DNA of 32,835 nt from NCBI GenBank assembly GCA_016286835.1, contig JAEEUD010000001.1:1-32835 (forward strand), read 5' to 3'. Position 1 is the stretch's first letter; each line of letters starts with the position of its first letter. A program made the position numbers and the translations under genes. The notes under the pieces are model-generated. The model was given only the letters and a program-made list of their open reading frames with translations. It was not told the DNA's origin and searched no databases. Of this stretch, positions 1 through 7,019 are shown one piece after another. Origin of the DNA: Pyramidobacter sp. (GTDB taxonomy: Bacteria; Synergistota; Synergistia; Synergistales; Dethiosulfovibrionaceae).

Positions 1-157
1 CAATCAGCAGCTTCGTGAGCGCGCCCTGTCCCGGCCCGATCTCCAGAACGACATCGTCCGGGCCGAGTTCTCCGGCTTCGAGACTGCGACGCAGGACTTC
101 CGGATTGGTCAGGAAATTTTGCCCAAGACTTATTCTGTGGTCGAAAAAAGAAGGCAT
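1..157 (-). CDS. rsmA: 16S rRNA dimethyladenosine transferase, partial (C-terminus outside window)
   Basis: RsmA (KsgA) dimethylates two adjacent adenines near the 3' end of 16S rRNA, a late step in small-subunit maturation. Only the first 52 codons lie in the window. Read on the minus strand from the ATG at 157-155, the protein starts MPSFFDHRISLGQNFLTN and continues to the SAM-binding motif LEIGPGQGALTKLL. The GQNFLxN start and the ExGPGxGxLT motif are hallmarks of the family. A TGAGG ribosome binding site lies about 8 bases upstream of the start (plus-strand 166-170). The gene sits downstream of tRNA-Pro on the same strand but is separated from it by a terminator, so it probably has its own expression signals or depends on readthrough. 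The identification is secure despite the truncation. Confidence 0.93.
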   Translation of the reverse strand, partial: MPSFFDHRISLGQNFLTNPEVLRRSLEAGELGPDDVVLEIGPGQGALTKLLI

Positions 158-175
158 GATGGAAACCTCACAGGT

Positions 176-206
176 ATAAAAAAAGCGGATGCAAACGCAT
201 CCGCTT
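176..206 (-). terminator. Rho-independent terminator of tRNA-Pro
   Basis: On the minus strand a perfect 10-bp stem (plus coordinates 183-192 and 197-206, 4-base loop) is followed by a run of seven T. It lies just downstream of the encoded CCA of tRNA-Pro and before the start of rsmA. Confidence 0.88.
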
Positions 207-214
207 GAGTGAAC

Positions 215-292
215 TGGTCGGGACGAGAGGATTCGAACCTCCGACCACCTGAACCCCATTCAGGTACGCTAGCCAGACTGCGCTACGTCCCG
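215..292 (-). tRNA. tRNA-Pro (anticodon GGG)
   Basis: The minus strand folds as a 78-nt cloverleaf. The acceptor arm is CGGGACG pairing with CGTCCCG, the anticodon stem CCTGA/TCAGG encloses the 7-base loop ATGGGGT (anticodon GGG, reading CCC and CCU), and the T arm contains GGTTCGAATCC. The discriminator is A and the 3' CCA is encoded. A consensus promoter precedes it and a terminator follows it, so it is a single-gene unit. Confidence 0.96.
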
Positions 293-307
293 CTCACAAC
301 ACTGCGT

Positions 308-336
308 ATTATAGTCATGCGTGATACGCCTGTCAA
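308..336 (-). promoter_or_regulatory. Consensus sigma70 promoter of tRNA-Pro
   Basis: On the minus strand a perfect TTGACA (-35, plus 331-336) is separated by 17 bases from a perfect TATAAT (-10, plus 308-313). Transcription would begin close to position 301, about 8 bases before the mature tRNA. Confidence 0.92.
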
Positions 337-478
337 GCCCGAAATTTCGGTAAAATTATCAGATGAAAATATCATCGTCACGATGTACAATAGCCAGCGG
401 GAAGTTTGGCTTATTTTGCACTTCCGGAAAATAAGTTTGCAGGATTTACATAAAACAGAAAGAAATGAGGGATCCTTC

Positions 479-1570
479 TTGAAACTTGGAATCGTCGGCC
501 TGCCGAACGTCGGCAAGAGCACGCTGTTCAATGCGATCACCGCCGCAGGGGCGGAGGCCTCGAATTATCCTTTCTGCACGATCGAGCCGAACGTCGGCGT
601 CGTCGAAGTACCCGATCCGCGGCTGAAAGTGCTTGGCGAAATGTTCCATTCCGCCAAGATTACGCCTGCTGTTGTCGAGTTTTACGACATTGCCGGCTTG
701 GTTAAAGGCGCAAGCAAGGGCGAGGGACTTGGAAACAAATTTCTCGCCAATATCCGCGAAGCCAGCGCGATCGTTCAGGTCGTCCGCTGCTTCGATGACC
801 CGAATGTCGTCCATGTGGAAGGTTCTGTAGACCCGCTCCGTGATATTGAAACGATCGAACTGGAGCTGATCCTCTCCGATCTGGAAATGGTCGAGCGCAA
901 TCTTGTCAAAGTCGAAAAGCTTGCCAAGGCTGACCGCAAGCTGGCGCCGAATCTTGACCTCCTTCGCCGCGTGAAGGACGTGCTGGAAGCTGGAAAGCTT
1001 GTGCGGACGATCGATTTGACCGATGAAGAGAAGAATTATCTGCACGGTCTGAATCTGCTCTCCGACAAACCCATGCTCTACGTTGCCAACATCGCCGAAG
1101 ACGAAGCCGGCAGTACCGAGCTGAACGACTACGCCTGCCGCGTTCGTGACCATGCCGCGAAAGAAGGCGCCGAGTTCGTAGCGATCAGCGCAAAGATCGA
1201 AGCCGAGATCGCTGAACTGGACGAAGCTGAAAAGCAGGAATACCTCGAAGCGCTCGGACTGAAAGAAGCCGGCCTTGACCGACTGATCTCGGCTGGTTAC
1301 CGTCTCCTCGGATTGATCTCGTTTTTGACGGCGGGCGAGAAAGAATCGCGCGCCTGGACGATCCGCCGCGGCACCCTTGCCCCTCAGGCGGCCGGAACGA
1401 TCCACAGCGATTTTGAGCGTGGCTTCATCCGTGCCAAAGTCGTCAGCTATGATGACCTGATCGCCTGCGGTTCGCTTGCCGAGGTCAAGGCTAAGGGGCT
1501 GCTTCGTTCCGAGGGCAAGGAGTACGAGATGAAAGACGGAGACGTCGTTGAATTCCTTTTCAACGTCTAG
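479..1570 (+). CDS. ychF: Ribosome-associated ATPase/GTPase YchF (OLA1 family)
   Basis: YchF is an Obg-like P-loop NTPase that binds ribosomes and prefers ATP. I place the start at the TTG at 479, preceded by GAGG (467-470) at 8 bases; this gives 363 residues, the usual family length. The reading frame is open further upstream, but that part overlaps the tRNA-Pro region antisense and has no family similarity. Visible motifs are the P-loop GLPNVGKS (7-14), switch/G3 DIAG, and NIAE in the G4 position, the ATP-preferring variant typical of YchF. The C-terminal TGS domain ends in GDVVEFLFNV. It heads a long string of same-strand genes; no clear promoter was found in the 140 bases upstream. Confidence 0.97.
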   Translation: MKLGIVGLPNVGKSTLFNAITAAGAEASNYPFCTIEPNVGVVEVPDPRLKVLGEMFHSAKITPAVVEFYDIAGLVKGASKGEGLGNKFLANIREASAIVQVVRCFDDPNVVHVEGSVDPLRDIETIELELILSDLEMVERNLVKVEKLAKADRKLAPNLDLLRRVKDVLEAGKLVRTIDLTDEEKNYLHGLNLLSDKPMLYVANIAEDEAGSTELNDYACRVRDHAAKEGAEFVAISAKIEAEIAELDEAEKQEYLEALGLKEAGLDRLISAGYRLLGLISFLTAGEKESRAWTIRRGTLAPQAAGTIHSDFERGFIRAKVVSYDDLIACGSLAEVKAKGLLRSEGKEYEMKDGDVVEFLFNV

Positions 1571-1617
1571 TATAACGTTTCCTGAAAAATATATTTACAG
1601 AAAGGTCAGTGTTTACC

Positions 1618-2058
1618 ATGCCTATGCCAATGCAGATCAGTCTTGACGAAGTTCTTTCGATGCTTTTGTCGCGCGTGGACGCGATGACAATGGCCAACGA
1701 GAACATGAAAAGCAAGTTCAACATCCTTGCCCGTGCGCTCTATAAAAAGGGACTGCTGAACGATGACGACATCCTCCAGTCGGTGAAAGACGAGCATCAG
1801 CTGCTTGTCGATCTCGGTGCGATCAAATCGATGCCTGATGAAGCAACGCTGAAGTCGATCGCCGACAACGTCACGCAGTGGGTGAAAAACGATGCTGAAG
1901 CGATCAAAAAGAGCATGATGGAGTACGAGGCAAAAGTCAAGGCGATGATCGAAGAGGAAGAAAAGAAGCCGCGTCTTGACGTCGCTTCGGCCGCCGACTT
2001 GCAGCGTCTTGACCGCATGAGCGGCAAAACGCAGGGGAGCCGGCTGATCGTTCCTTAA
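1618..2058 (+). CDS. Small acidic conserved-looking protein of unknown function
   Basis: I do not recognise this 146-residue protein. The start is taken as the ATG at 1618, with AAAGGT (1601-1606) 11 bases upstream. A GTG at 1609 is too close to that site, and ATGs at 1624 and 1630 are alternatives because the N-terminus reads MPMPMQ. It is soluble, with no signal peptide or membrane segment. It is predicted mostly helical, with Met/Lys-rich residues 20-45 and a charged, possibly coiled-coil stretch near 95-120 containing KAMIEEEEKKPR. The central sequence DDDILQSVKDEHQLLVDLG resembles a small helical bundle. It lies 47 bases after ychF and 21 bases before the sugar dehydratase gene, so it is probably co-transcribed with both. 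Codon use matches its neighbours. Confidence 0.75.
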   Translation: MPMPMQISLDEVLSMLLSRVDAMTMANENMKSKFNILARALYKKGLLNDDDILQSVKDEHQLLVDLGAIKSMPDEATLKSIADNVTQWVKNDAEAIKKSMMEYEAKVKAMIEEEEKKPRLDVASAADLQRLDRMSGKTQGSRLIVP

Positions 2059-2079
2059 ATCATCCGGAACGTATGTAAC

Positions 2080-3963
2080 GTGAAAACGGGACTGATCTTG
2101 AACACTCCCAATGAACCAACGGGGAGATTGAAAAAGTATGCAGCTCGTCTCGTGAATTTTTGGCGCGGCTGCGGCTCAAAAGCCGGCTCAGTGGCTCTGA
2201 TCGATGCGGTGCTGTTGTGCGTTGCCGTGTATGTCAGCTACGCGCTGCGCTTTTCGATCTTTCTTGGCGAGAGCGTGAACTACGGCTTCGCACCTGTCCT
2301 ATTTGTGTACATAACGGGTGTTTTGCTGTCCTTCGCGCTCTTCGGCGTTTATCGCGTGTACTGGCTGCAAACGAGTCTGGAAGAGCTTATTTTGCTGTTA
2401 AAGGCGTATCTTTTGCCCTGTGCGTTTTTCACAGCGGTGTACTGTCTGTTTGATGTGCCGTTTGTCGTGCCTCGCAGTGTCATCGGTATGTTGCTGTTAG
2501 GCGGTTTTGCACTTCTGGCTTCGGTGCGCGTTTCCTGGCGGCTGACTTCACTTGCGGCTGCGGCACCCCGTCCACGCCGTGCACTGATCGTCGGGGCGGG
2601 CGAAGCCGGCGTGACGCTGGCACGTGATTTGAGACGTAATAAATCTGATCTGGAAATCGTTGGGTTTCTTGATGACGACGCGGCGAAAAATGGCAAAATG
2701 ATCGCTGGTTTCCCCGTGCTCGGGGGACTGGAAAAGATCGCCGAGATCGTTCGCGAGCGACGTGTCAGCGACGTACTCGTCGCTCTCCCGTCGGCTCCCG
2801 CTGCGCGCGTGCGGCATATCCTCAATCAAGCCGTGCCGATGGGCGTGAACCTGCGTATGCTGCCATCTCTGCGCGAGCTCGCCGGCGGACTGGTAACGAC
2901 GAACACGCTGCGTCCCGTCAAACTTGAAGATCTGTTGCAGCGCGACCCCGTGTCGCTTGATTCCGATCGGATCGGCGCACTGTTGGGCGGTAAAGTCGTG
3001 TTGATCACCGGTGCCGGTGGAACGATCGGCAGCGAGATCGTCCGTCAGATCCTGCACTATAGGCCTTTACGGCTTGTTTTGCTGGGACATGGTGAGTTTT
3101 CGATCTATTCGCTGCTGGAGGAGCTCTTGAGCCGGGAAATCGAGAGCGAACTGGTGCCCGTCATAGCTGATGTCGCTGATCGGGAAACGCTGGCGGCAGT
3201 GATGCAAAAATGGCGTCCGAGCGTGATTTTCCACGCCGCGGCGCACAAGCACGTTCCGCTGATGGAAAGCAACGCTCACGAAGCCATACGCGTCAATTGT
3301 CTGGGTACGTGGAACATTGCCGATCTGGCTGGCGAGCTTGGCGTCGAACGCTTTGTGATGATCTCGACGGACAAGGCTGTCAATCCCAGCAGCGTGATGG
3401 GGGCCAGTAAGCGCATCGCGGAAATGTCGGTGATGGAACTAGCCGGTAAATATCCTTCTACAGCTTATATGGCCGTACGCTTCGGCAACGTCCTTGGCAG
3501 CCGTGGCAGCGTCGTACCGAAGTTCGAGCGGCAGATCGCCGCAGGCGGGCCGGTGACGGTGACGCATCCGAAAATGCTCCGATATTTCATGCTCGTGCCT
3601 GAAGCAGCCGGTCTTGTGCTGCAAACGGCAGCGATCGGGACGAGCGGAAAGATTTACGTCCTTGATATGGGCGAGCCTGTCAGCATCCTTCACGTAGCCG
3701 AAACGTTGATCCGCCTGAACGGATATGAGCCGGGACGAGATATCGAGATCCGTTTTACGGGGATTCGTCCTGGAGAGAAGCTGTTTGAAGAGCTCTTTTA
3801 CGATCCTTCACACGTGGACTGTACCGAACACAGAAAAATCTTCAGCGCTCATATCAGCGAAGTTCCCAGTGCCGATATGTTCGCAAGGATCAAAGGGCTC
3901 CTGAACGGAAACTGCACCCCGGAAGATATTTCTGCGGTCGTCCCTGAATACCAGCCTTTGTGA
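2080..3963 (+). CDS. Membrane-anchored nucleotide-sugar 4,6-dehydratase (PglF/WbpM/CapD family)
   Basis: Enzymes of this family convert a UDP-N-acetylhexosamine (usually UDP-GlcNAc) to a 4-keto-6-deoxy sugar for surface polysaccharide or protein glycosylation. The 627-residue protein has the full-length WbpM/PglF layout. About four membrane segments lie in residues 38-150, followed by a CoA-binding-like Rossmann domain (VGAGEAGVTLARDL, 171-184). The catalytic SDR domain then has the NAD motif TGAGGTIGSEI (310-320). The active site reads STDKAVNPSSVMGASK (429-444), with Met440 in place of the usual SDR Tyr and Lys444, as in WbpM. The start is GTG 2080 with GGAA (2066-2069) upstream; this start is the least certain part. 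No other polysaccharide genes are nearby, so the sugar pathway cannot be told. The stop is 9 bases before the next gene. Confidence 0.93.
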   Translation: MKTGLILNTPNEPTGRLKKYAARLVNFWRGCGSKAGSVALIDAVLLCVAVYVSYALRFSIFLGESVNYGFAPVLFVYITGVLLSFALFGVYRVYWLQTSLEELILLLKAYLLPCAFFTAVYCLFDVPFVVPRSVIGMLLLGGFALLASVRVSWRLTSLAAAAPRPRRALIVGAGEAGVTLARDLRRNKSDLEIVGFLDDDAAKNGKMIAGFPVLGGLEKIAEIVRERRVSDVLVALPSAPAARVRHILNQAVPMGVNLRMLPSLRELAGGLVTTNTLRPVKLEDLLQRDPVSLDSDRIGALLGGKVVLITGAGGTIGSEIVRQILHYRPLRLVLLGHGEFSIYSLLEELLSREIESELVPVIADVADRETLAAVMQKWRPSVIFHAAAHKHVPLMESNAHEAIRVNCLGTWNIADLAGELGVERFVMISTDKAVNPSSVMGASKRIAEMSVMELAGKYPSTAYMAVRFGNVLGSRGSVVPKFERQIAAGGPVTVTHPKMLRYFMLVPEAAGLVLQTAAIGTSGKIYVLDMGEPVSILHVAETLIRLNGYEPGRDIEIRFTGIRPGEKLFEELFYDPSHVDCTEHRKIFSAHISEVPSADMFARIKGLLNGNCTPEDISAVVPEYQPL

Positions 3964-3972
3964 GACTGTGTC

Positions 3973-4458
3973 ATGCGACAGAGACGGCAGGGTTTTTCGC
4001 TTGTCGGGATCTTGATCGTGCTTGCGTTGTTTCTCACAGCTGCGGCTTTTCTGCATACGGCGCTGCCTTTTGAAAACGAAGCATCGCTCGTTCGGCACGA
4101 CATTGCAAAACTGGAACGCTGGCTGGCCTCGGCTCTGCTGCGCTCTGATCGATGGAAATGTTCGTTTACCCTGAGCTTCGTCATGCCGCAGTCAGCGTCT
4201 TCGCGTCATCGTGTGACGCTGAGGTGGCTGGACGGAAGTCTTTCATCGCAGAAGAACGAGACGTTCTATGCGGCGCAGGGCGTGCGCTGGCGCTTGCAGG
4301 GAAACGCTACGAGTTCGACCTGGCAATGGAACACGCACACACTCTCACCGGCGTTGACGCTATTGGCGCTGAACGCGCGCGGAAAACTGACCGGCGATTC
4401 TCTGACGATTTCGTTGCGGGGGCAGATCACGCGGCGTTCGGCCGGGAATATAATGTGA
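3973..4458 (+). CDS. Type IV pilin / type II secretion pseudopilin-like protein
   Basis: This 161-residue protein begins MRQRRQGFSLVGILIVLAL. A short basic leader ends in Gly, followed by Phe and one hydrophobic helix (about residues 8-28), the arrangement cut and N-methylated by prepilin peptidase. The usual Glu at mature position 5 is replaced by Gly (F-S-L-V-G). Loss of Glu5 is typical of the minor, tip-located pseudopilin GspK, so this may be a minor pseudopilin; the rest is beta-rich with no further recognisable motif. The gene starts 9 bases after the dehydratase stop with no good ribosome binding site, suggesting translational coupling. No other pilus genes are nearby. Functional assignment rests only on the N-terminus. 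Confidence 0.68.
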   Translation: MRQRRQGFSLVGILIVLALFLTAAAFLHTALPFENEASLVRHDIAKLERWLASALLRSDRWKCSFTLSFVMPQSASSRHRVTLRWLDGSLSSQKNETFYAAQGVRWRLQGNATSSTWQWNTHTLSPALTLLALNARGKLTGDSLTISLRGQITRRSAGNIM

Positions 4459-4494
4459 CACGTTAAGAACAGCAAATATGAGGAGGCCTTTTTT

Positions 4495-5064
4495 ATGGCG
4501 ATAAAACAGTGGTGGAGCGATGTCACCGCTCCACTTGTCAGATACTGGGAAAAAATCGTTCCCTGGGGCTGGCTGCGCGAGGCGATTGAGACTGTTGTCT
4601 GGGCAGTCGCGCTGGCTTTTCTGCTGAAGGCTTTTGTCGTCGGCAATTTCTGGATCCCCAGCGAGTCGATGCTTCCTACGTTGCTTGTTGGTGACAGAGT
4701 GATCGTGTGGAAATTTGAATATCTTTTACGTAAACCCAAACGCGGCGACGTGATCGTTTTCAAATATCCCAAAGACACCAGCCTTGATTACGTCAAGCGC
4801 CTTATCGCGCTGCCCGGAGACGAGGTCGAGATCAAAAACGGTGTCGTCTGGATCAACGGTGCGCAGACAGACGAGCCCTATGTCACATTCCATGACACGT
4901 ACAACTACAAGGCGACCGTACCGGCCGATTCATACCTCGCGCTCGGCGATAACCGTCCCAATTCAGCCGACAGTCGCTTCTGGGGCTTCGTTCCGGCCAA
5001 GAACGTCTACGGTCCTGTGAGCTTCCGTTACTGGCCGCTCAACAGGATCGGGTTGGTGAAGTAA
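4495..5064 (+). CDS. lepB: Signal peptidase I
   Basis: LepB is the membrane protease that removes signal peptides from exported proteins. The 189-residue protein starts at ATG 4495 behind AGGAGG (4481-4486). One membrane segment spans about residues 32-54. The catalytic Ser is S58 in PSESMLPTL, and the general-base Lys is K101 in DYVKRLIALPGDEVEI. Box E is GDNRPNSADSRFWGFVP near residues 159-175. The short single-TM form is the common Gram-positive and thermophile type. The stop codon TAA shares its last A with the ATG of rbgA, so the two are coupled. A TATAAT at 4449-4454 lies upstream but has no convincing -35. The secreted proteins at 28851-32835 would be natural substrates. Confidence 0.96.
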   Translation: MAIKQWWSDVTAPLVRYWEKIVPWGWLREAIETVVWAVALAFLLKAFVVGNFWIPSESMLPTLLVGDRVIVWKFEYLLRKPKRGDVIVFKYPKDTSLDYVKRLIALPGDEVEIKNGVVWINGAQTDEPYVTFHDTYNYKATVPADSYLALGDNRPNSADSRFWGFVPAKNVYGPVSFRYWPLNRIGLVK

Positions 5065-5936
5065 TGGCTGGCAGAACCGCCTGGTTCCCCGGGCATATGG
5101 CCAAGGGAACCAGACAGCTTGAAGATATTTCCAAAAAACTGGACGTGATCGTCGAGGTCCGTGACGCCAGAGCACCGGAACTGACTGCTTCGCCCGTGAT
5201 TAAAAGACTGGCAGGGCGTAAGCCGGTGTGGATCGTCATGACGAAGAAGGATCTTGCCGATCAGGACGTCACTTCGCAATGGCTGAGTTTTTACAAGGGC
5301 AAAGGACGCGAGGCCTGGGCGCTTGACCTGTTGTCCCGTCAGATCGGGCCGCTGCGCCAGGCTTTTTCGCGATGCAAGCCGTCCTATCGTGAACTGCGTG
5401 TTGCCGTGGTCGGTATTCCCAACGTAGGCAAGTCGGCTCTGCTAAATCTGCTCGTTGGCAAAAAGGCGGCCGTCGTCGGCGGCATCCCAGGCGTCACACG
5501 CGGCGTCTCGTGGTATAAAGGCGGCGATTACCTCGTCGTTGATTCTCCCGGTATACTCGATCCCCGTTCCGGTGCGGCTGTACAGAAAGCGCTTGCCTGG
5601 CTTGGCTGCTCAAAGGCCGATGTGATCGGCGGCTATGATACGGTTGCCTGTTCTCTGATCGACTATTTGCAGCGTCAGAACCTCTGGCATTTTGTCGAGG
5701 AAAAATGGGGCGTTCCCGCCGATCCTGGTGACACGGTCGCTGTGCTTGAAGGTATCGGGCGTCGCCTTGGATGTCTTGTCAGCGGCGGAAATGTTGATTT
5801 TACGCTTGCCGGCCGTCGTTTCCTCGAGTCGTTCAGCACCGGAAAGGTCGGACGGGTTTCTTTGGAGACGCCTCTTTCGCGCGCGGCCGACGCTTTGGCT
5901 GCCGAAGATGACGAAAGCCTGGAAGACGAAGAATGA
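5064..5936 (+). CDS. rbgA: Ribosome biogenesis GTPase (YlqF/RbgA family)
   Basis: RbgA is a circularly permuted GTPase needed for late assembly of the large ribosomal subunit. In this 290-residue protein the G4 motif TKKD (60-63) precedes the P-loop GIPNVGKS (117-124) and G3 DSPG (160-163), the permuted order diagnostic of the family. The N-terminus WFPGHMAKGTRQL is a family signature. The G4 motif has Thr instead of the usual Asn of NKxD. The start overlaps lepB by one base and the stop overlaps rnhB by four bases. The order lepB-rbgA-rnhB is a common bacterial arrangement, which supports the call. The C-terminal tail is acidic (ends DDESLEDEE). Confidence 0.95.
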   Translation: MAGRTAWFPGHMAKGTRQLEDISKKLDVIVEVRDARAPELTASPVIKRLAGRKPVWIVMTKKDLADQDVTSQWLSFYKGKGREAWALDLLSRQIGPLRQAFSRCKPSYRELRVAVVGIPNVGKSALLNLLVGKKAAVVGGIPGVTRGVSWYKGGDYLVVDSPGILDPRSGAAVQKALAWLGCSKADVIGGYDTVACSLIDYLQRQNLWHFVEEKWGVPADPGDTVAVLEGIGRRLGCLVSGGNVDFTLAGRRFLESFSTGKVGRVSLETPLSRAADALAAEDDESLEDEE

Positions 5937-6493
5937 TTCTTGCCGGCGTTGACGAAGCAGGACGCGGGCCGCTGGCAGGCCCGGTTGTCGCCGCGGCGGT
6001 CATCCTGACGCAAAGCCAGAAGGACGAAATGCGCATGCTTGGCCTGCGCGATTCGAAGAAAATGACGCCGCTGAGGCGTGAAAAAGCATTTGCCAAAATG
6101 CTCGAGCTTGGCGTCGTATGGCGTGCACAGGCTGCCGTTGCAGAACGGATCGACAGAGACAACATTCTTCGCGCGACGCTTTGGGCAATGCGGCGGGCTG
6201 TTGAGCGGCTGCCTTTTCGTCCCGACGGCGTCATCGTCGATGGCAATCAGGAGATCCCTTCTCTGGACTGCTACCAGCAGGCTGTCATCGGCGGCGACGA
6301 TCTTTATGCTGAGATCTCTGCCGCGTCCGTTGTCGCAAAGGTTTTGCGCGACCGTGTGATGTGCGTTTATGACGTGATTTACCCCGAATACGGTTTTGCC
6401 AAGCACAAGGGATATGGCACTGTCGCGCACAGGCAGGCGATCGCAGCGCTTGGTCCGACTCCGATCCATCGGCGAAGTTTCAACTGGAAATAA
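5933..6493 (+). CDS. rnhB: Ribonuclease HII
   Basis: RNase HII cuts the RNA strand of RNA-DNA hybrids and starts removal of single ribonucleotides in DNA. The 186-residue protein opens with GVDEAGRGPLAGPVVAAAV. The four metal-binding acids can be placed as Asp7, Glu8, Asp103 (VIVDGNQ) and Asp122 (GGDDLYAEISAASVVAK). The start ATG overlaps the end of rbgA by four bases (ATGA), so translation is probably coupled. Length is at the short end for the family, but all catalytic positions are present. Confidence 0.96.
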   Translation: MILAGVDEAGRGPLAGPVVAAAVILTQSQKDEMRMLGLRDSKKMTPLRREKAFAKMLELGVVWRAQAAVAERIDRDNILRATLWAMRRAVERLPFRPDGVIVDGNQEIPSLDCYQQAVIGGDDLYAEISAASVVAKVLRDRVMCVYDVIYPEYGFAKHKGYGTVAHRQAIAALGPTPIHRRSFNWK

Positions 6494-6524
6494 AAGCTTG
6501 AAGGATGAAAGCGAGGCGAACGCT

Positions 6525-7019
6525 TTGAGACAACTGATGCTGCGTTTTACCGATGCTGTGACAAGAGCCGTTCGCCCCGAACGTCGGCAGCGGGAGGAGG
6601 CGCGCGGTGTTCTCTTGCCTGAAGAGCGTAATATGTTCGGCGCTAGGGATCGCGCTCGTATCGGCCGCTGGGCAGAAGACCGTGCGGCCGATTTTTTGGT
6701 TGCCCAGGGCGTGCGAATCATCGATCGCAATGTGCGGGAACGTTTTTCAGAGATCGACATCGTCGGCAACGACGGGGGAGAACTGATTTTTGCTGAAGTT
6801 CGCTGCCGTCGTGCCAACTCTGTGATGACTGCACTTGACACGCTTGGTCCGCAAAAGTGGCGCCGGCTGGCGCGCGGCGCGGAGCTTTACGTTCAGCGTG
6901 TCTGTTGGAAGGGAAACTGGCGTGTCGATCTCGTGGCTGTGGATGTAGAAAATACAAATTGGCGGCTCAAATGGTATCGTTATCTTGAAATGGAGGAGGT
7001 GGACCGCTATGGCTGCTGA
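6525..7019 (+). CDS. yraN: YraN family endonuclease-like protein (UPF0102)
   Basis: YraN proteins have a restriction-endonuclease-like fold of uncertain function and are usually found near rnhB and comM, as here. The core motifs are GRWAEDRAADFL, FSEIDIVGNDGGELIFAEVR and the conserved downstream Lys/Arg segment, with an ExD...ExR arrangement that would fit a PD-(D/E)XK site. The start is uncertain. TTG 6525 has GAGG (6513-6516) at exactly 8 bases and gives 164 residues. ATG 6633 gives 128 residues, closer to the family's usual size, with a weaker GAAGAG site. The intervening codons look coding, so I prefer TTG 6525. The stop overlaps the start of comM by 11 bases. Confidence 0.88.
   Translation: MRQLMLRFTDAVTRAVRPERRQREEARGVLLPEERNMFGARDRARIGRWAEDRAADFLVAQGVRIIDRNVRERFSEIDIVGNDGGELIFAEVRCRRANSVMTALDTLGPQKWRRLARGAELYVQRVCWKGNWRVDLVAVDVENTNWRLKWYRYLEMEEVDRYGC

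Noticed and set aside
209..478. Upstream extension of the ychF frame
   Set aside because: It crosses tRNA-Pro antisense and has no similarity to YchF; TTG 479 has a proper ribosome binding site and gives the family's length.
446..1405. Long minus-strand open frame opposite ychF
   Set aside because: It mirrors the GC-biased codons of ychF, has no family-like motifs, and ychF itself is beyond doubt.
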